DNA of 64,000 bases from JAKFWI01 sp031399165 (GCA_031399165.1 JANNOO010000035.1:97428-161427), one strand, 5' to 3'; numbered from the stretch's first letter, positions 9,358 to 21,944 are shown. The notes: generated by a model not told the origin, from the sequence alone. Translations and numbers: made by a program.

Positions 9358-10635
9358 ATGGGCGAAGACATACCCGATTGGATGCGCGGCGGCTTCGCTT
9401 ATGTGTGGCGCCCGTACACCGCGATGAAGAACGCCGCCCCGCCCCTGCCGGTCGTGCGCACCGAGGGCGTTCGCCTGCATCTTGCCGATGGCGGCGTGCT
9501 AATCGACGGCATCGCGTCCTGGTGGACCGCGGCGCACGGCTACAACCATCCGCACATCGTCGAGGCGCTGCGCAAACAGGCCGAGACCATGCCGCATGTG
9601 ATGTTCGGCGGCCTGGCGCACGAGCCGGCATGGCGTCTGGCCAGGCGGCTCGGAGACATACTCCCCGGTAGTGTGGGGCGTGTATTCTTCGCAGAATCCG
9701 GCTCGGTCTCGGTTGAGATCGCGATGAAGATGGCGCTGCAATATTGGCTGAACAGCGGCGTGCGCGGGCGGACGAAATTCGTCTCATTCCGCGGCGGCTA
9801 TCACGGCGACACGCTTGCGACGATGACCGTGTGCGATCCGGAAGAGGGCATGCACGCCATGTTCGCCGGCGTTCTGCCCGCCCAGCATGTCGTCGCGCTG
9901 CCGCGTGATGAGGAAAGCACGGCCGCCCTGGACCGCTTGCTCGCCGAGAAGCAGAGCGAGATCGCCGCGATCATCGTCGAGCCCATGGCGCAGGGCGCCG
10001 GCGGCATGATCTTCCACGATTCCGAAACATTACGCCGCGTGCGCGCTCTGGCCGACAAATATGGCCTGTTGCTCATTCTCGACGAGATATTCACCGGCTT
10101 CGGGCGCACCGGGCAATTGTTCGCCATGGACCACACGGGCGTGGTTCCGGACATCGTCACCCTCAGCAAGGCGCTTACCGGGGGCGTGCTGCCGCTCTCG
10201 GCCGCGATCGCCAACGAGCGGGTGTTTTCGGCGTTCTGGAGCGACGACCCGGCCAAGGCGCTGATGCACGGCCCCACCTACATGGCCAATCCCATGGCCT
10301 GCGCCGCCGCCAACGCTGCACTCGACATCATCGAAACCGGCGCCTGGAAGCGCGACGCGCCGCGGATTGCGCAACGGCTGCGCGACGGCCTGGCGCCCTG
10401 CCGCGATCTGCCGGGCGTGCGCGATGTGCGCGTGCTGGGCGCGATCGGCGTGGTCGAACTTGAGCGCGAACCGGATCGCGCCGACCTGACCCGCCGCTTC
10501 GCCGCGCGCGGCGCATGGATCAGACCGATGGGGCGCGTGGTCTACCTGACGCCGGCGCTAAACATCGGCGATGACGATCTCGCCACGCTGACAAGCGCGA
10601 TCAGCGGCGTGCTGGCCGAACCATCAACACGGTAA
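9358..10635 (+). CDS. bioA: Adenosylmethionine-8-amino-7-oxononanoate aminotransferase
   Basis: 425 residues from the ATG at 9358; the frame is open far upstream but that part is antisense to bioF. The start region WRPYTAMKNAAPP, the active-site block DGIASWWTAAHGYNHP, the SFRGGYHGDT motif and the pyridoxal-phosphate lysine in TLSKALTGG identify class III aminotransferases of the BioA subtype. It makes 7,8-diaminopelargonate using S-adenosylmethionine as amino donor. With bioF and bioD it covers three consecutive late steps of biotin synthesis. Confidence 0.94.
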   Translation: MGEDIPDWMRGGFAYVWRPYTAMKNAAPPLPVVRTEGVRLHLADGGVLIDGIASWWTAAHGYNHPHIVEALRKQAETMPHVMFGGLAHEPAWRLARRLGDILPGSVGRVFFAESGSVSVEIAMKMALQYWLNSGVRGRTKFVSFRGGYHGDTLATMTVCDPEEGMHAMFAGVLPAQHVVALPRDEESTAALDRLLAEKQSEIAAIIVEPMAQGAGGMIFHDSETLRRVRALADKYGLLLILDEIFTGFGRTGQLFAMDHTGVVPDIVTLSKALTGGVLPLSAAIANERVFSAFWSDDPAKALMHGPTYMANPMACAAANAALDIIETGAWKRDAPRIAQRLRDGLAPCRDLPGVRDVRVLGAIGVVELEREPDRADLTRRFAARGAWIRPMGRVVYLTPALNIGDDDLATLTSAISGVLAEPSTR

Positions 10636-10756
10636 ACGCGCACTCACGCTGATTTTTTATCGACTCGCCGATCCAGGGGGGCTACCTATGCGTGTGGCAG
10701 GGCGCGCACCATTGCGGCTCCCTCCCGGCCGGGCGTCCGCCACGAACGGCTGAAAG

Positions 10757-10802
10757 TCCTTCGCCGCCGGCTCCCCCCCGCCTACATGCTGGCGGCGAAG
10801 GA
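10757..10802. terminator. Long perfect hairpin between convergent bioA and modA
   Basis: TCCTTCGCCGCC (10757-10768) and GGCGGCGAAGGA (10791-10802) form a perfect 12-bp stem with a 22-nt loop rich in C. It sits between two converging genes, ending 6 bp before the modA stop. There is no long T-run, so it may act as a bidirectional transcription barrier or be a REP-like intergenic palindrome. Confidence 0.5.
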
Positions 10803-10808
10803 TCTTCT

Positions 10809-11588
10809 CTACGGCAGCACAAAGCCCTGCGCCTGAAAGATCGTTCGCGCCTCGGACCCGCGCAGGAACGCGGCGAACGCCTTCGCCTCGCGCGCCTGGC
10901 CGCCCGAAACGACAGCCATGGGATAGGATATCTTCGGAAACGTCGCCTGCGGAAACTCGCCCACCACGACGACCTTGGCTCCCGCCGCCTTCGCGTCAGT
11001 GAGATAGACAATACCCGCCGCCGCATCGCCCGTTTCAACGAAGCGCAATGCGGCGCGCACGTTTTCGGCGCGCGCCACATCGTGCTCGACGCTTTCCCAC
11101 ACGCCCAGCGCCTGCAAAGCGGCGCGGGCATATTTGCCGGCGGGTACGCTTTCAGGATCGGCCATGGCCATCTTGCCGCCGGCCAGCGCGCCCTTGAGAT
11201 TGAATCCCGGCGTGATCTTTACGGCCAGCGGTTTGCCTGCCGGCGCGACAAGAACGAGCTTGTTGGAGATGATCGAAACGCGCGTGGCCGGATCGATCAG
11301 CTTCTTCTCTGCAAGATAATCCATCCATGGCTCATCGGCGGAGATGAATAGATCGGCCCTGGCGCCCTGTTCGATCTGCCGCGCCAGCGTGGAGCTGGCG
11401 GCGTAACTCAGCGTCGGCTTGGCGCGGCCGGTGGCAGCGTACACGTCGGCAATCTGATTGAGCGCGTCGGTGAGGCTGGACGCGGCATAGACCAGCAACG
11501 GCTTCTGTGTCTGCGCCGAAGCGCTCCCAGCGCCCAGCGTGCAAAGCGTCAGCCAGACGCCTAGTCGCAAAACATGCCGCCTGATCAC
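10809..11588 (-). CDS. modA: Molybdate ABC transporter periplasmic substrate-binding protein
   Basis: 259 residues from a GTG start. A signal peptide with basic n-region (MIRRHVLR) and AQT-type cleavage near residue 26 precedes LLVYAASSLTDALNQIAD, the classical ModA opening that contributes oxyanion ligands. SSTLARQIEQGARADLFISAD is the second binding segment. ModA captures molybdate or tungstate for ModBC. No modB or modC lies in this window: downstream is bioA (convergent), upstream is a modE remnant and an S46 peptidase, both linked by GTGA overlaps. The importer genes must be elsewhere or be lost. Confidence 0.92.
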   Translation of the reverse strand: MIRRHVLRLGVWLTLCTLGAGSASAQTQKPLLVYAASSLTDALNQIADVYAATGRAKPTLSYAASSTLARQIEQGARADLFISADEPWMDYLAEKKLIDPATRVSIISNKLVLVAPAGKPLAVKITPGFNLKGALAGGKMAMADPESVPAGKYARAALQALGVWESVEHDVARAENVRAALRFVETGDAAAGIVYLTDAKAAGAKVVVVGEFPQATFPKISYPMAVVSGGQAREAKAFAAFLRGSEARTIFQAQGFVLP

Positions 11589-11686
11589 ACAGCGCCCCGC
11601 TGTCTCTCGGCCTTGCCGGGGCCGAACACGCGTTCACCGCCCTTCATCAGCCGCGGCTTCAGCACGATCGCGGCGGCGTTCTTCAC
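11585..11686 (-). pseudogene. Remnant of a ModE-type molybdate-responsive regulator (N-terminus only)
   Basis: A 33-codon GTG-started frame reads LKPRLMKGGERVFGPGKAE and then stops shortly after. From memory this matches the start of LysR-fold ModE regulators (KPRLxxGxxxxFGPGKxxLLEAI), which normally continue with a helix-turn-helix and a molybdate-binding domain. Here everything after GPGKAE is missing. The start overlaps the S46 peptidase stop and its TGA overlaps the modA GTG, so it sits exactly where modE would in a modE-modA operon. An internal deletion is the simplest explanation. No database check was possible. Confidence 0.6.
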
Positions 11687-13746
11687 TTCGTCAGCTCCGC
11701 CACCAGCGCATCGGCGCCATACACGTTGGAAAGCGCTTCGAGAATCACGGTCGAGGCCACCGAAACCGTCCGGTTCAGCCGCGCGTCGTAAATATAATCG
11801 CCGCCTAAAGAATGGATGTTGCCGTCAAACGCCGCGCCGGCCACGCGCCCTTCGCGATCAACCAGGGGGCTGCCGGAATTGCCGCCGATAATGTCGTTTG
11901 TAGTCGAAACGTTGAAGATCGTGCCCGGATTCAGCGACGACAGCTTCGCCTGCCATGACGGCGTGAGCTTGTAGGGCGGCGCGCCGGTTGCGCGTTCTCC
12001 CAGCCCGGAGACGTAGGTGAACGGCGCCACCGCAGTTCCGTTCGGCTCGGTCCAGCCGCGCACACGGCCGTAGGACAAGCGCAGCGTAAAGGTCGCGTCC
12101 GGATAGGTTGTGTCGCCGTAGATGGCAAAGCGCGCTTTCGCCAGCCGCTCATGGGCCTGGATCGTCGGCCCTTCGACCGCTTCCTTGTAGCGCTTGCGCT
12201 CGGCGCGCGCGTCATCATCCCAGTTCCGCACGAATACGATTAGCGGATCGTTCGACTCGGCGATGGCTTTGGCCCCGCCTTTCCATAAGCGCGCCCGCTC
12301 CGCCGCATCGCCGAGTTTTGTGCCGACCACCAGCCGCGCCGCCAGATCCTCCGGGCTCTCCTTGCCCAAGATTTTGCGCACCAGCGCATTGTCCGCCGTG
12401 AGATATTCGCGTGTCTTGGACAGCCAGAATGAGATCAGCAGCCGCTCCAGCGGGTTTTCCACCGGCGTGGCGGCAAGCAATTCGGCTTCGATGCGCGGCA
12501 GGCTTGCCTGGGTAAAACCAGGCAGGCGTTCGGAATCCGGTTTGCCGCGTTCGGCCGCCCCGCGCACCAGCATGCGCGCAAACGCCATAAGTTCCGAGCC
12601 GCTGCCCGGCGCCTGCTCGGCGAAATAATAGGTTTGATAGAAGCCGCTAAACGTCGTCGTCGCGCTGGCGATCTCGCCGAACGCATCGCCAACGCTGCCT
12701 TTCAGCTTTGCGTCGGCATTGATGCGCGCCAGCAATTCGTTCTGCTCTGCCTGCTTGGCGGCAAACACGGCAGGATCAACCAGCGCCAGACGCCGTCCCG
12801 AGCGGCCCTTGAAGCTGTTTTCCTGACTGAACAATGTATCGGACGCTATGCGCTTTTCTTCATCGCCGAGCGCCGAATAAGCCAGCAAGCGGCCGCGCAA
12901 TTCGGAATGCAGATTGAGACGCCACGGCAGAACATAGTCGCGCTGGAACGCCAGTTCGGCGTTGGTCAATTGCCGGCTGGTGCCGCCGGGATTGCCGGAA
13001 ATGAACACCGGCTCATCCGCGGTCAGCGGCGTGGTGCGCAATTTGAAATGCTGCGGCGTCGCCGCCGGCTTGCCGTTTTCATAGAGGCGGATGTAAGCCG
13101 CATCGAGGCAGTAGCGCGGGAAATTGAAATTGTCCGGATCGCCGCCAAAGAACGCGGTGTCGATTTCCGGCGCGAACACCAGGCGCACGTCTTCGTAGCG
13201 CTTGTAGGCGTAGAGCTTGTATTGCCCGCCCTCATACAGCGAGACCACCTCGCAGGCGCGATCCTTGCGATCTTTCTTGCAGGCGTTTTCAAGGCGCGCC
13301 TGCGCCGCATCCCGCGCCTTGGTGAAATTGGCGCCCGTGGCGCCGGCTGTCGCCTTGCCGATCTCGACGGTGACATCGCTGATTTCCGTGAGCACTTGCA
13401 GCGCCATGCCGGGGCAGGATTTTTCCTCGCCGCGGGTTTTTGCAAGATAGCCGGTGACGACCGTATCGTTGCCGGTCGTGGACAGATTCTGCACGCAGTC
13501 GACCACGCAATGGTGATTGGTCTGCACCAGCCCCGCGCCGCTGACGATCGCCGCCGAACAACCGCCCTCGATGCGCGCTGAGGCGAGCCGCACCCGATCA
13601 AGCCATACCTGGTCCGGCGCCCATCCCAATTCGGCGCGCGCTTTGGCGGTCGGGAAATTGTCGAAGGTCCACATGCCTTCTTCGGCGCGCGCCGTGCTGG
13701 CGCCAAGTGCAAACGCAGCCATAAACGCCAGATTGAGATGTTTCAC
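11683..13746 (-). CDS. Secreted S46 family dipeptidyl-peptidase (DPP7/DPP11 type)
   Basis: 687 residues, the usual S46 length. A signal peptide ends near residue 21 (ASTARA-EE). The mature start GMWTFDNFP, the catalytic His in QTNHHC (about residue 78) and the nucleophile Ser in GGNSGSPLVD (near residue 625) are all present. The residue after FD in AAFDGN is Gly, as in DPP7-like enzymes preferring hydrophobic P1; DPP11-like acidic-specific enzymes carry Arg there. The enzyme would clip dipeptides from peptides in the periplasm for nutrition. It overlaps the modE remnant by 4 bp. Confidence 0.93.
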   Translation of the reverse strand: MKHLNLAFMAAFALGASTARAEEGMWTFDNFPTAKARAELGWAPDQVWLDRVRLASARIEGGCSAAIVSGAGLVQTNHHCVVDCVQNLSTTGNDTVVTGYLAKTRGEEKSCPGMALQVLTEISDVTVEIGKATAGATGANFTKARDAAQARLENACKKDRKDRACEVVSLYEGGQYKLYAYKRYEDVRLVFAPEIDTAFFGGDPDNFNFPRYCLDAAYIRLYENGKPAATPQHFKLRTTPLTADEPVFISGNPGGTSRQLTNAELAFQRDYVLPWRLNLHSELRGRLLAYSALGDEEKRIASDTLFSQENSFKGRSGRRLALVDPAVFAAKQAEQNELLARINADAKLKGSVGDAFGEIASATTTFSGFYQTYYFAEQAPGSGSELMAFARMLVRGAAERGKPDSERLPGFTQASLPRIEAELLAATPVENPLERLLISFWLSKTREYLTADNALVRKILGKESPEDLAARLVVGTKLGDAAERARLWKGGAKAIAESNDPLIVFVRNWDDDARAERKRYKEAVEGPTIQAHERLAKARFAIYGDTTYPDATFTLRLSYGRVRGWTEPNGTAVAPFTYVSGLGERATGAPPYKLTPSWQAKLSSLNPGTIFNVSTTNDIIGGNSGSPLVDREGRVAGAAFDGNIHSLGGDYIYDARLNRTVSVASTVILEALSNVYGADALVAELTK

Positions 13747-13865
13747 GTTAGGTCTCCATTCACCCCGGGTGCATTTTGGCCAAGGTAGAGGCTCATGGGC
13801 AAGCAGCAGGATCGCTCATATCTCGTGGCGGAGCGTTTATCTCGCCGGATTACGTTGGAGGATGC

Positions 13866-14246
13866 ATGAAACGGTTGGCAGCAGCGGTGATTTTGGGCTC
13901 AATGATGTTTACGCCAGCGCTGGCCCAGTCCGCCGCCCCGCCCCTGGCCGGCGACGCGGCAAAGGGCAAAACCCGGTTCACGCAGGTTTGCGCCGCTTGC
14001 CATGGCGCAAAAAGCACGCCGGTCGCGCCGGCGCTTGTCGGCGTGCATGGGCGCAAAGCGGGAACAGCAGCTGGCTTTACCTATTCAAAGGGGATGACCG
14101 CTTCCGGCATCGTATGGGACGACGCAAAGCTTGACGTCTATCTGGCCGCGCCCACTAAATTAATTACCGGCGGCAAGATGGCGATCAACGTCCCCAAGCC
14201 CGCAGATCGCGCCGACGTCATCGCCTATCTGAAAACGCTTAAATAG
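13866..14246 (+). CDS. Periplasmic class I cytochrome c
   Basis: 126 residues from the ATG at 13866, preceded by GGAG in TTGGAGGATGC; a 30-codon upstream extension is rejected because the signal peptide begins here. The signal peptide is cleaved near ALAQ-SA. The haem-binding CxxCH motif is CAACH; the distal Met is probably in GGKMAINVPKPADRADVIAYL, the standard cytochrome c2-like tail. It is a monohaem electron carrier. It ends just before a strong terminator and stands alone. Confidence 0.93.
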   Translation: MKRLAAAVILGSMMFTPALAQSAAPPLAGDAAKGKTRFTQVCAACHGAKSTPVAPALVGVHGRKAGTAAGFTYSKGMTASGIVWDDAKLDVYLAAPTKLITGGKMAINVPKPADRADVIAYLKTLK

Positions 14247-14262
14247 TAAAACTTCTGACGCG

Positions 14263-14298
14263 AAAGCGCCCGCACCATTTCGAGTGCGGGCGCTTTTC
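14263..14298. terminator. Strong bidirectional intrinsic terminator
   Basis: AAAGCGCCCGCAC and GTGCGGGCGCTTT form a perfect 13-bp stem around an 8-nt loop, followed by TTTTCTG on the plus strand and preceded by A-rich sequence that gives T's on the minus strand. It lies between the convergent cytochrome c and GlsB-type genes and can serve both. Confidence 0.88.
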
Positions 14299-14309
14299 TG
14301 CGTATACCT

Positions 14310-14567
14310 TTAAACCGCGCGGCGTCCGCGGAACATGTTGACCACTACCAGGAGCACGACGGCACCTAGGGTAGAGATGATGAGGCTGCCCCAGAAACCG
14401 GCAAAGCCAATACCAAAGGCGCTGGCAATAAACCCGCCTGCCAACGCACCCAGCAAGCCGATGATAAGGTTGGTAAGCAAGCCGTCCTTGCGCCCCATCA
14501 ATTGCTCTGCGATCCAGCCGGCAAAAACGCCGACGATAATCGCGCTTAAAAGTCCAATGCCATTCAT
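14310..14567 (-). CDS. GlsB/YeaQ/YmgE family stress-response membrane protein
   Basis: 85 residues, three predicted membrane segments with Gly zipper content: GLLSAIIVGVFAGWIAEQLMGR, then GLLTNLIIGLLGALAGGFIAS, then a short third helix. The first block with its invariant W-I-A-E and following GRKDG is the family signature. These are small inner-membrane transglycosylase-associated proteins of unknown biochemical role, often stress induced. The ribosome site GGAG lies in a small hairpin (TCTCCA/TGGAGA) directly upstream. Single gene between terminator and ald. Confidence 0.88.
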   Translation of the reverse strand: MNGIGLLSAIIVGVFAGWIAEQLMGRKDGLLTNLIIGLLGALAGGFIASAFGIGFAGFWGSLIISTLGAVVLLVVVNMFRGRRAV

Positions 14568-14594
14568 GGCGTTTCTCCATAATTGTTGGAGAAC

Positions 14595-15737
14595 CTACGC
14601 CTTGTTCACACCTTCGTTCCCAAAAGAACTGACCCAGGCCGGCGGGCGGAATGGCTTGTCCAGCGCTGTGGCCACCGCTTGGTGGGCGATCGCGCCGTCC
14701 GCCACATTGAGCCCCGCCGCGAGATGCGGATCGTCGCGCAGCGCCTGATGGATGCCTTTGCTCGCCAGCGCCATGGTGAACGGCAGGGTTACATTGTTCA
14801 GCGCGAACGCGCTGGTTCGCGCCACCGCGCCGGGCATGTTTGCAACGCAATAATGCAGCACGCCGTCGACAACATAGACCGGGTTTTCATGCGTCGTCGG
14901 CTTTGATGTTTCGAAGCAGCCGCCCTGGTCGATCGAAATATCAACCAGCACCGCGCCGGGCCGCATCGTTTTCAGCATCGCGCGCGTCACCAGCCTAGGC
15001 GCGGCCGCACCGGGGATCAGCACGGCGCCGATCACCAGATCCGCCTCGGAAACCGCCTCCTCCACCGCCGCGCGCGTGGAATAGATCGTTTCCAGCCGGC
15101 CGTTGAATTCGCGGTCCAGCTCCTCCAGCCGGGCGACATTCTTGTCGAACACCGTCACCCGCGCCCGCATGCCGACCGCGATCTGCGCGGCGTTGTACCC
15201 AGCTACGCCCGCGCCAAGGATCACCACATCCGCCGGCTTCACCCCCGGCACGCCGCCCAGCAACACGCCCCGCCCGCCATGCGCTTTTTCGAGGTAGTTT
15301 GCGCCCACCTGTACCGCCATGCGCCCAGCCACTTCGCTCATCGGCTTCAGCAGCGGCAGGCGGCCCTCCGCGTCCGTCACCGTTTCATAGGCGATCGCCG
15401 TAACACCAGAGGCGAGCAGCGCTTCAGCCTGCGCCGGGTCGGGCGCAAGGTGCAGATATGTAAACAGGGTCTGCCGGGCCTTGAGCCGGGCGATCTCCTG
15501 CGGCTGCGGCTCCTTCACCTTCACGATCAGCTCGCCCGCCGCGAACGTGCTCGCCGCGTCGGGCGTGATCTCCACGCCAATCTTCCGGTAGCGGTCGTCG
15601 GTCGCGCCGACGCCCTCGCCGGCGCCAGTCTCCAGAAAAACCTGATGGCCGGCCCGCACCAGCTCCGCCGCGCTCTCCGGCGTCAGCCCGACGCGGTGTT
15701 CCTGCGGTTTGATCTCTTTAGGACAGGCTATGCGCAT
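14595..15737 (-). CDS. ald: Alanine dehydrogenase
   Basis: 380 residues from the ATG at 15737 (MRIACPKEIK); a 12-codon longer frame has no family support. The RVGLTPESAAELVRAGHQVFLETGAGEG opening contains substrate-binding Arg, and the Rossmann motif is ILGAGVAGYNAAQIAVGM. The C-terminal NVTLPFTMALASKGI segment is conserved. The enzyme interconverts L-alanine and pyruvate with NAD. It is divergent from acs over about 110 bp, so alanine catabolism and acetate activation may share a control region. Confidence 0.94.
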   Translation of the reverse strand: MRIACPKEIKPQEHRVGLTPESAAELVRAGHQVFLETGAGEGVGATDDRYRKIGVEITPDAASTFAAGELIVKVKEPQPQEIARLKARQTLFTYLHLAPDPAQAEALLASGVTAIAYETVTDAEGRLPLLKPMSEVAGRMAVQVGANYLEKAHGGRGVLLGGVPGVKPADVVILGAGVAGYNAAQIAVGMRARVTVFDKNVARLEELDREFNGRLETIYSTRAAVEEAVSEADLVIGAVLIPGAAAPRLVTRAMLKTMRPGAVLVDISIDQGGCFETSKPTTHENPVYVVDGVLHYCVANMPGAVARTSAFALNNVTLPFTMALASKGIHQALRDDPHLAAGLNVADGAIAHQAVATALDKPFRPPAWVSSFGNEGVNKA

Positions 15738-15847
15738 AAGGGCTCCCGGCTGAGGCAGCCTAGCACTACACATGGCCTCGCTGGGAGGGCGAGCCTAGTT
15801 TCATTCCCCACCGGCACGCCGTAGCTTCCTGCCCAAAGGCAGGAAGC

Positions 15848-17785
<1,938 letters not shown>

Positions 17786-17789
17786 TGCA

Positions 17790-19709
17790 ATGGGCGGCTT
17801 TGCTCCGTCGCGGCGCTGGGCCCTTGGCGCCGCCGTCGCGGCGGCGATAACGCCGCCCGCTTCCGCCCAGCAAAAAGCACCGCGCACGGCCGCCCAGATC
17901 AAATCCGATCAGGCCGCCGCGATCCTCGATGGGCAGAAAGCGCGTGGCTACATAAATTCTGACGCCGATGCGATTCGCGCCCGCACGATCACGCGCGAGG
18001 GCGTGGCTATCGCGATGCAGGTGCAGGATTTGCCGGGCCTGATGGACGCAGGCTTTGTTCTCGGCCGTGCGCAGGTCATGCTGCTCGCCGGCGACAATCT
18101 TACGGGCGCCCAGGACACGCTCGACGTGCTCACCCGGATCGTGAACACATTTCGCGATCCGCGCCTCGCCGCTTTCACCGAGCAGATGGCCTACATGGCC
18201 GCGTCGCTCTGCTATGCCATCGGCCGCCAGGCGGGCAACGATCCGGCGCGCATGCGCGAAACCCGCCGCCTGATGAGTCTAACCGCCAGGCGCTTCGCGC
18301 AGGTCGCCGCCTATCACGCGCTCGATGCAAATTCGGCGATGGCGCTGGGCGATTGGGCCGGCGCGCGCCGCGCAGCCGAGGCCGCCTTCGCCACCGAACT
18401 CGTCACGCAGAAGGGCGACCAATTCCACACCGCCATGACCGCGCTTGAGACGGCGGCGATGGGCGCGGCGCGCTTGGGCGACTGGCCTACCGCCTGGCGC
18501 TATCTCGAACGCGCGCGCGGCGCCTCTCCCGCCGCGGTCGGCGCGGCGCCGCCGCTGGAAGACCTTGAACGCGTGTTCGAGACCACGGACGCGGTCATCG
18601 TTCTGGCCTGCGCGGACGCTGCCGCGCAAATCTGGCTCGCGACCCGCCAGAGCGGTCTGCGCGGCGCGAGAGTGTTCGACGTCCCCAATTTCAATCGCTT
18701 CCGGCGAGACACGGCGCTCTACGGCGATTACTGGGCGGCGGCCAATCGCAACGGCCGCTTCCGCGGCTTCTGGGGCGGCTATATGCGCGTCGACGCGCCG
18801 GGCGCAGCGGCTGGCGAAAGCGAAGATTTTCGCGGCTTGCTTACGCGCTTTGGCCCCTACTGGCGCGGCTATCTCGGTGACGCGCTGGAATCAGCGTTCG
18901 ACGCCGCGCGCGCATCCGGCGCGAGGCGCGCGCTATGGGCGCCGCATGCCGAATTTACCGTCGTGCCGATCATTGCGATGCAGAGCGCGTCTGGCCGCTA
19001 TCTTGGCGAAGGCATGGCTGTGAAGCAGGCGCATAACCTGCGCGATTGCCTGCCGCCCGCGCGCCCAGCCGCAGCGCGATATTCCGCAACGGTGATCGCG
19101 CCGGCGGAGAATGTCGATATTCCCATGGCCCGCATCGAAGGCGCCGCAGTCAAGCGCGCCCTACCCGCGGCGCCAGGGGCAGACCTTATCATCCACGCCG
19201 CCACCCACGCCGGCTTTTCGGAGACGGGAACGATCATCAAGGGCGAGAACGGACAGGTCGTGACGATCGGGCAATTCGCCAATATGTATTTCGCCCGCGA
19301 GAAGCCCCGGCTTGTTGTGCTGTCGGCCTGCGAGAGCGGCTTTGACGTGCCTTACGGCCACGACTCGATCCTCTCCTTCCCGCCGCGCCAGATTCTCGGC
19401 CTTGGCGCCGAAGCCGTTATCGCCTCGCTGTGGAGCGTAGATGACGCGGCGACGTTCTTCCTGATGTCGCGCACGTACAGATCAATGGCCGAAGGCGCGC
19501 CGCCCGACCTTGCGTTCGGTCAGGCGCGGTCATGGCTGGCGCGCGCGCGCCGCGCGGACCTGACCAGCCATGCCGAAGCGCTACGCGTTGCGGGGCTTGT
19601 AAGCACAGCAGATGGCGGCGTGATCGGATCAACACTCGCCATCTATCCGGGCGATCCGCCCTTTGCGCATCCGCGTTACTGGGCGGCCTGGATGTACTTC
19701 GGAAAGTAA
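17790..19709 (+). CDS. Secreted CHAT-domain (caspase-like) protein with helical N-terminal region
   Basis: 639 residues. The N-terminus carries a twin-arginine-like sequence (PSRRWALGAAVAAAI) and probable cleavage at ASA-QQ. Residues about 50-280 are Ala-rich helices in TPR-like pairs. The C-terminal third is a CHAT domain with the catalytic dyad in HAATHAG (His473) and VLSACESG (Cys514), followed by LGAEAVIASLWSVDD. CHAT proteins are cysteine peptidases of clan CD. Some act in conflict systems (e.g. with gasdermins or CRISPR), while many periplasmic TPR-CHAT proteins have no known role. It starts 4 bp after acs; the functional link is unclear. Confidence 0.85.
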   Translation: MGGFAPSRRWALGAAVAAAITPPASAQQKAPRTAAQIKSDQAAAILDGQKARGYINSDADAIRARTITREGVAIAMQVQDLPGLMDAGFVLGRAQVMLLAGDNLTGAQDTLDVLTRIVNTFRDPRLAAFTEQMAYMAASLCYAIGRQAGNDPARMRETRRLMSLTARRFAQVAAYHALDANSAMALGDWAGARRAAEAAFATELVTQKGDQFHTAMTALETAAMGAARLGDWPTAWRYLERARGASPAAVGAAPPLEDLERVFETTDAVIVLACADAAAQIWLATRQSGLRGARVFDVPNFNRFRRDTALYGDYWAAANRNGRFRGFWGGYMRVDAPGAAAGESEDFRGLLTRFGPYWRGYLGDALESAFDAARASGARRALWAPHAEFTVVPIIAMQSASGRYLGEGMAVKQAHNLRDCLPPARPAAARYSATVIAPAENVDIPMARIEGAAVKRALPAAPGADLIIHAATHAGFSETGTIIKGENGQVVTIGQFANMYFAREKPRLVVLSACESGFDVPYGHDSILSFPPRQILGLGAEAVIASLWSVDDAATFFLMSRTYRSMAEGAPPDLAFGQARSWLARARRADLTSHAEALRVAGLVSTADGGVIGSTLAIYPGDPPFAHPRYWAAWMYFGK

Positions 19710-19781
19710 CCGCGGGCCCGCCCGATGTTGCAGCGCGCCGCGAACGCAGTAGAATCACCGCCGTTACAACGGAGCACCCCA

Positions 19782-19865
19782 ATGGCCAAAGGTCAGATGA
19801 AATCCAACAAGGAAACCCGCAAGCCGAAGAAGGAAAAGGCCAAGCCGCCGGCTGGCAAGAAGTAG
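19782..19865 (+). CDS. Very small Lys-rich basic protein (27 residues)
   Basis: The frame starts MAKGQMKSNKETRKPKKEK and ends in GKK before a TAG; GGAG lies 8 bases upstream of the ATG. About 40 percent of residues are Lys or Arg. Similar 25-30 residue proteins beginning MAKGQxxSNKExRKPKKEK are, as far as I recall, widely conserved in alpha- and gammaproteobacteria without assigned function. It is followed by a long terminator-like hairpin, supporting it as an independent unit. Confidence 0.75.
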   Translation: MAKGQMKSNKETRKPKKEKAKPPAGKK

Positions 19866-19877
19866 GATCGCTTCTTC

Positions 19878-19920
19878 TGGCGTCATGCGTCGGGCGCGAA
19901 AACCCTGACGCATGACGCCA
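19878..19920. terminator. Perfect 14-bp hairpin after the 27-residue gene
   Basis: TGGCGTCATGCGTC (19878-19891) pairs perfectly with GACGCATGACGCCA (19907-19920). The tail GCCTTGTTGC is not a real T-tract. It most likely terminates transcription before the riboswitch-controlled thiC unit. Confidence 0.6.
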
Positions 19921-20002
19921 GCCTTGTTGCGCGGGCGCCGGCGCAGCGCAAATCACCACGAACCGCTAGCGCCCATGCGCCGGGCGCCCTAAACATCGTC
20001 TC

Positions 20003-20103
20003 TTCTCCGGGGAGCCCTTAGTGGGCTGAGAGGCGGGCCCAATCATGTTGGTTGGGTGTCCGCGACCCGCCGAACCTGCTCCGGCTCATACCGGCGAAGG
20101 GAG
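20003..20103 (+). promoter_or_regulatory. TPP (THI-box) riboswitch upstream of thiC
   Basis: The conserved core is present in order: CCGGGGAGCCC, then GGGCTGAGAGGC (the CUGAGA pyrimidine-sensor helix), a variable arm around GTTGGTTGGGTG, then CGACCCGCCGAACCTG, and CCGGCTCATACCGGCGAAGGGA (pyrophosphate-sensor helix). It ends 5 bases before the thiC ATG and overlaps the AAGGGAGAG ribosome site. Thiamine pyrophosphate binding should therefore mask translation initiation of thiC. Confidence 0.95.
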
Positions 20104-20108
20104 AGACC

Positions 20109-21944
<1,836 letters not shown>

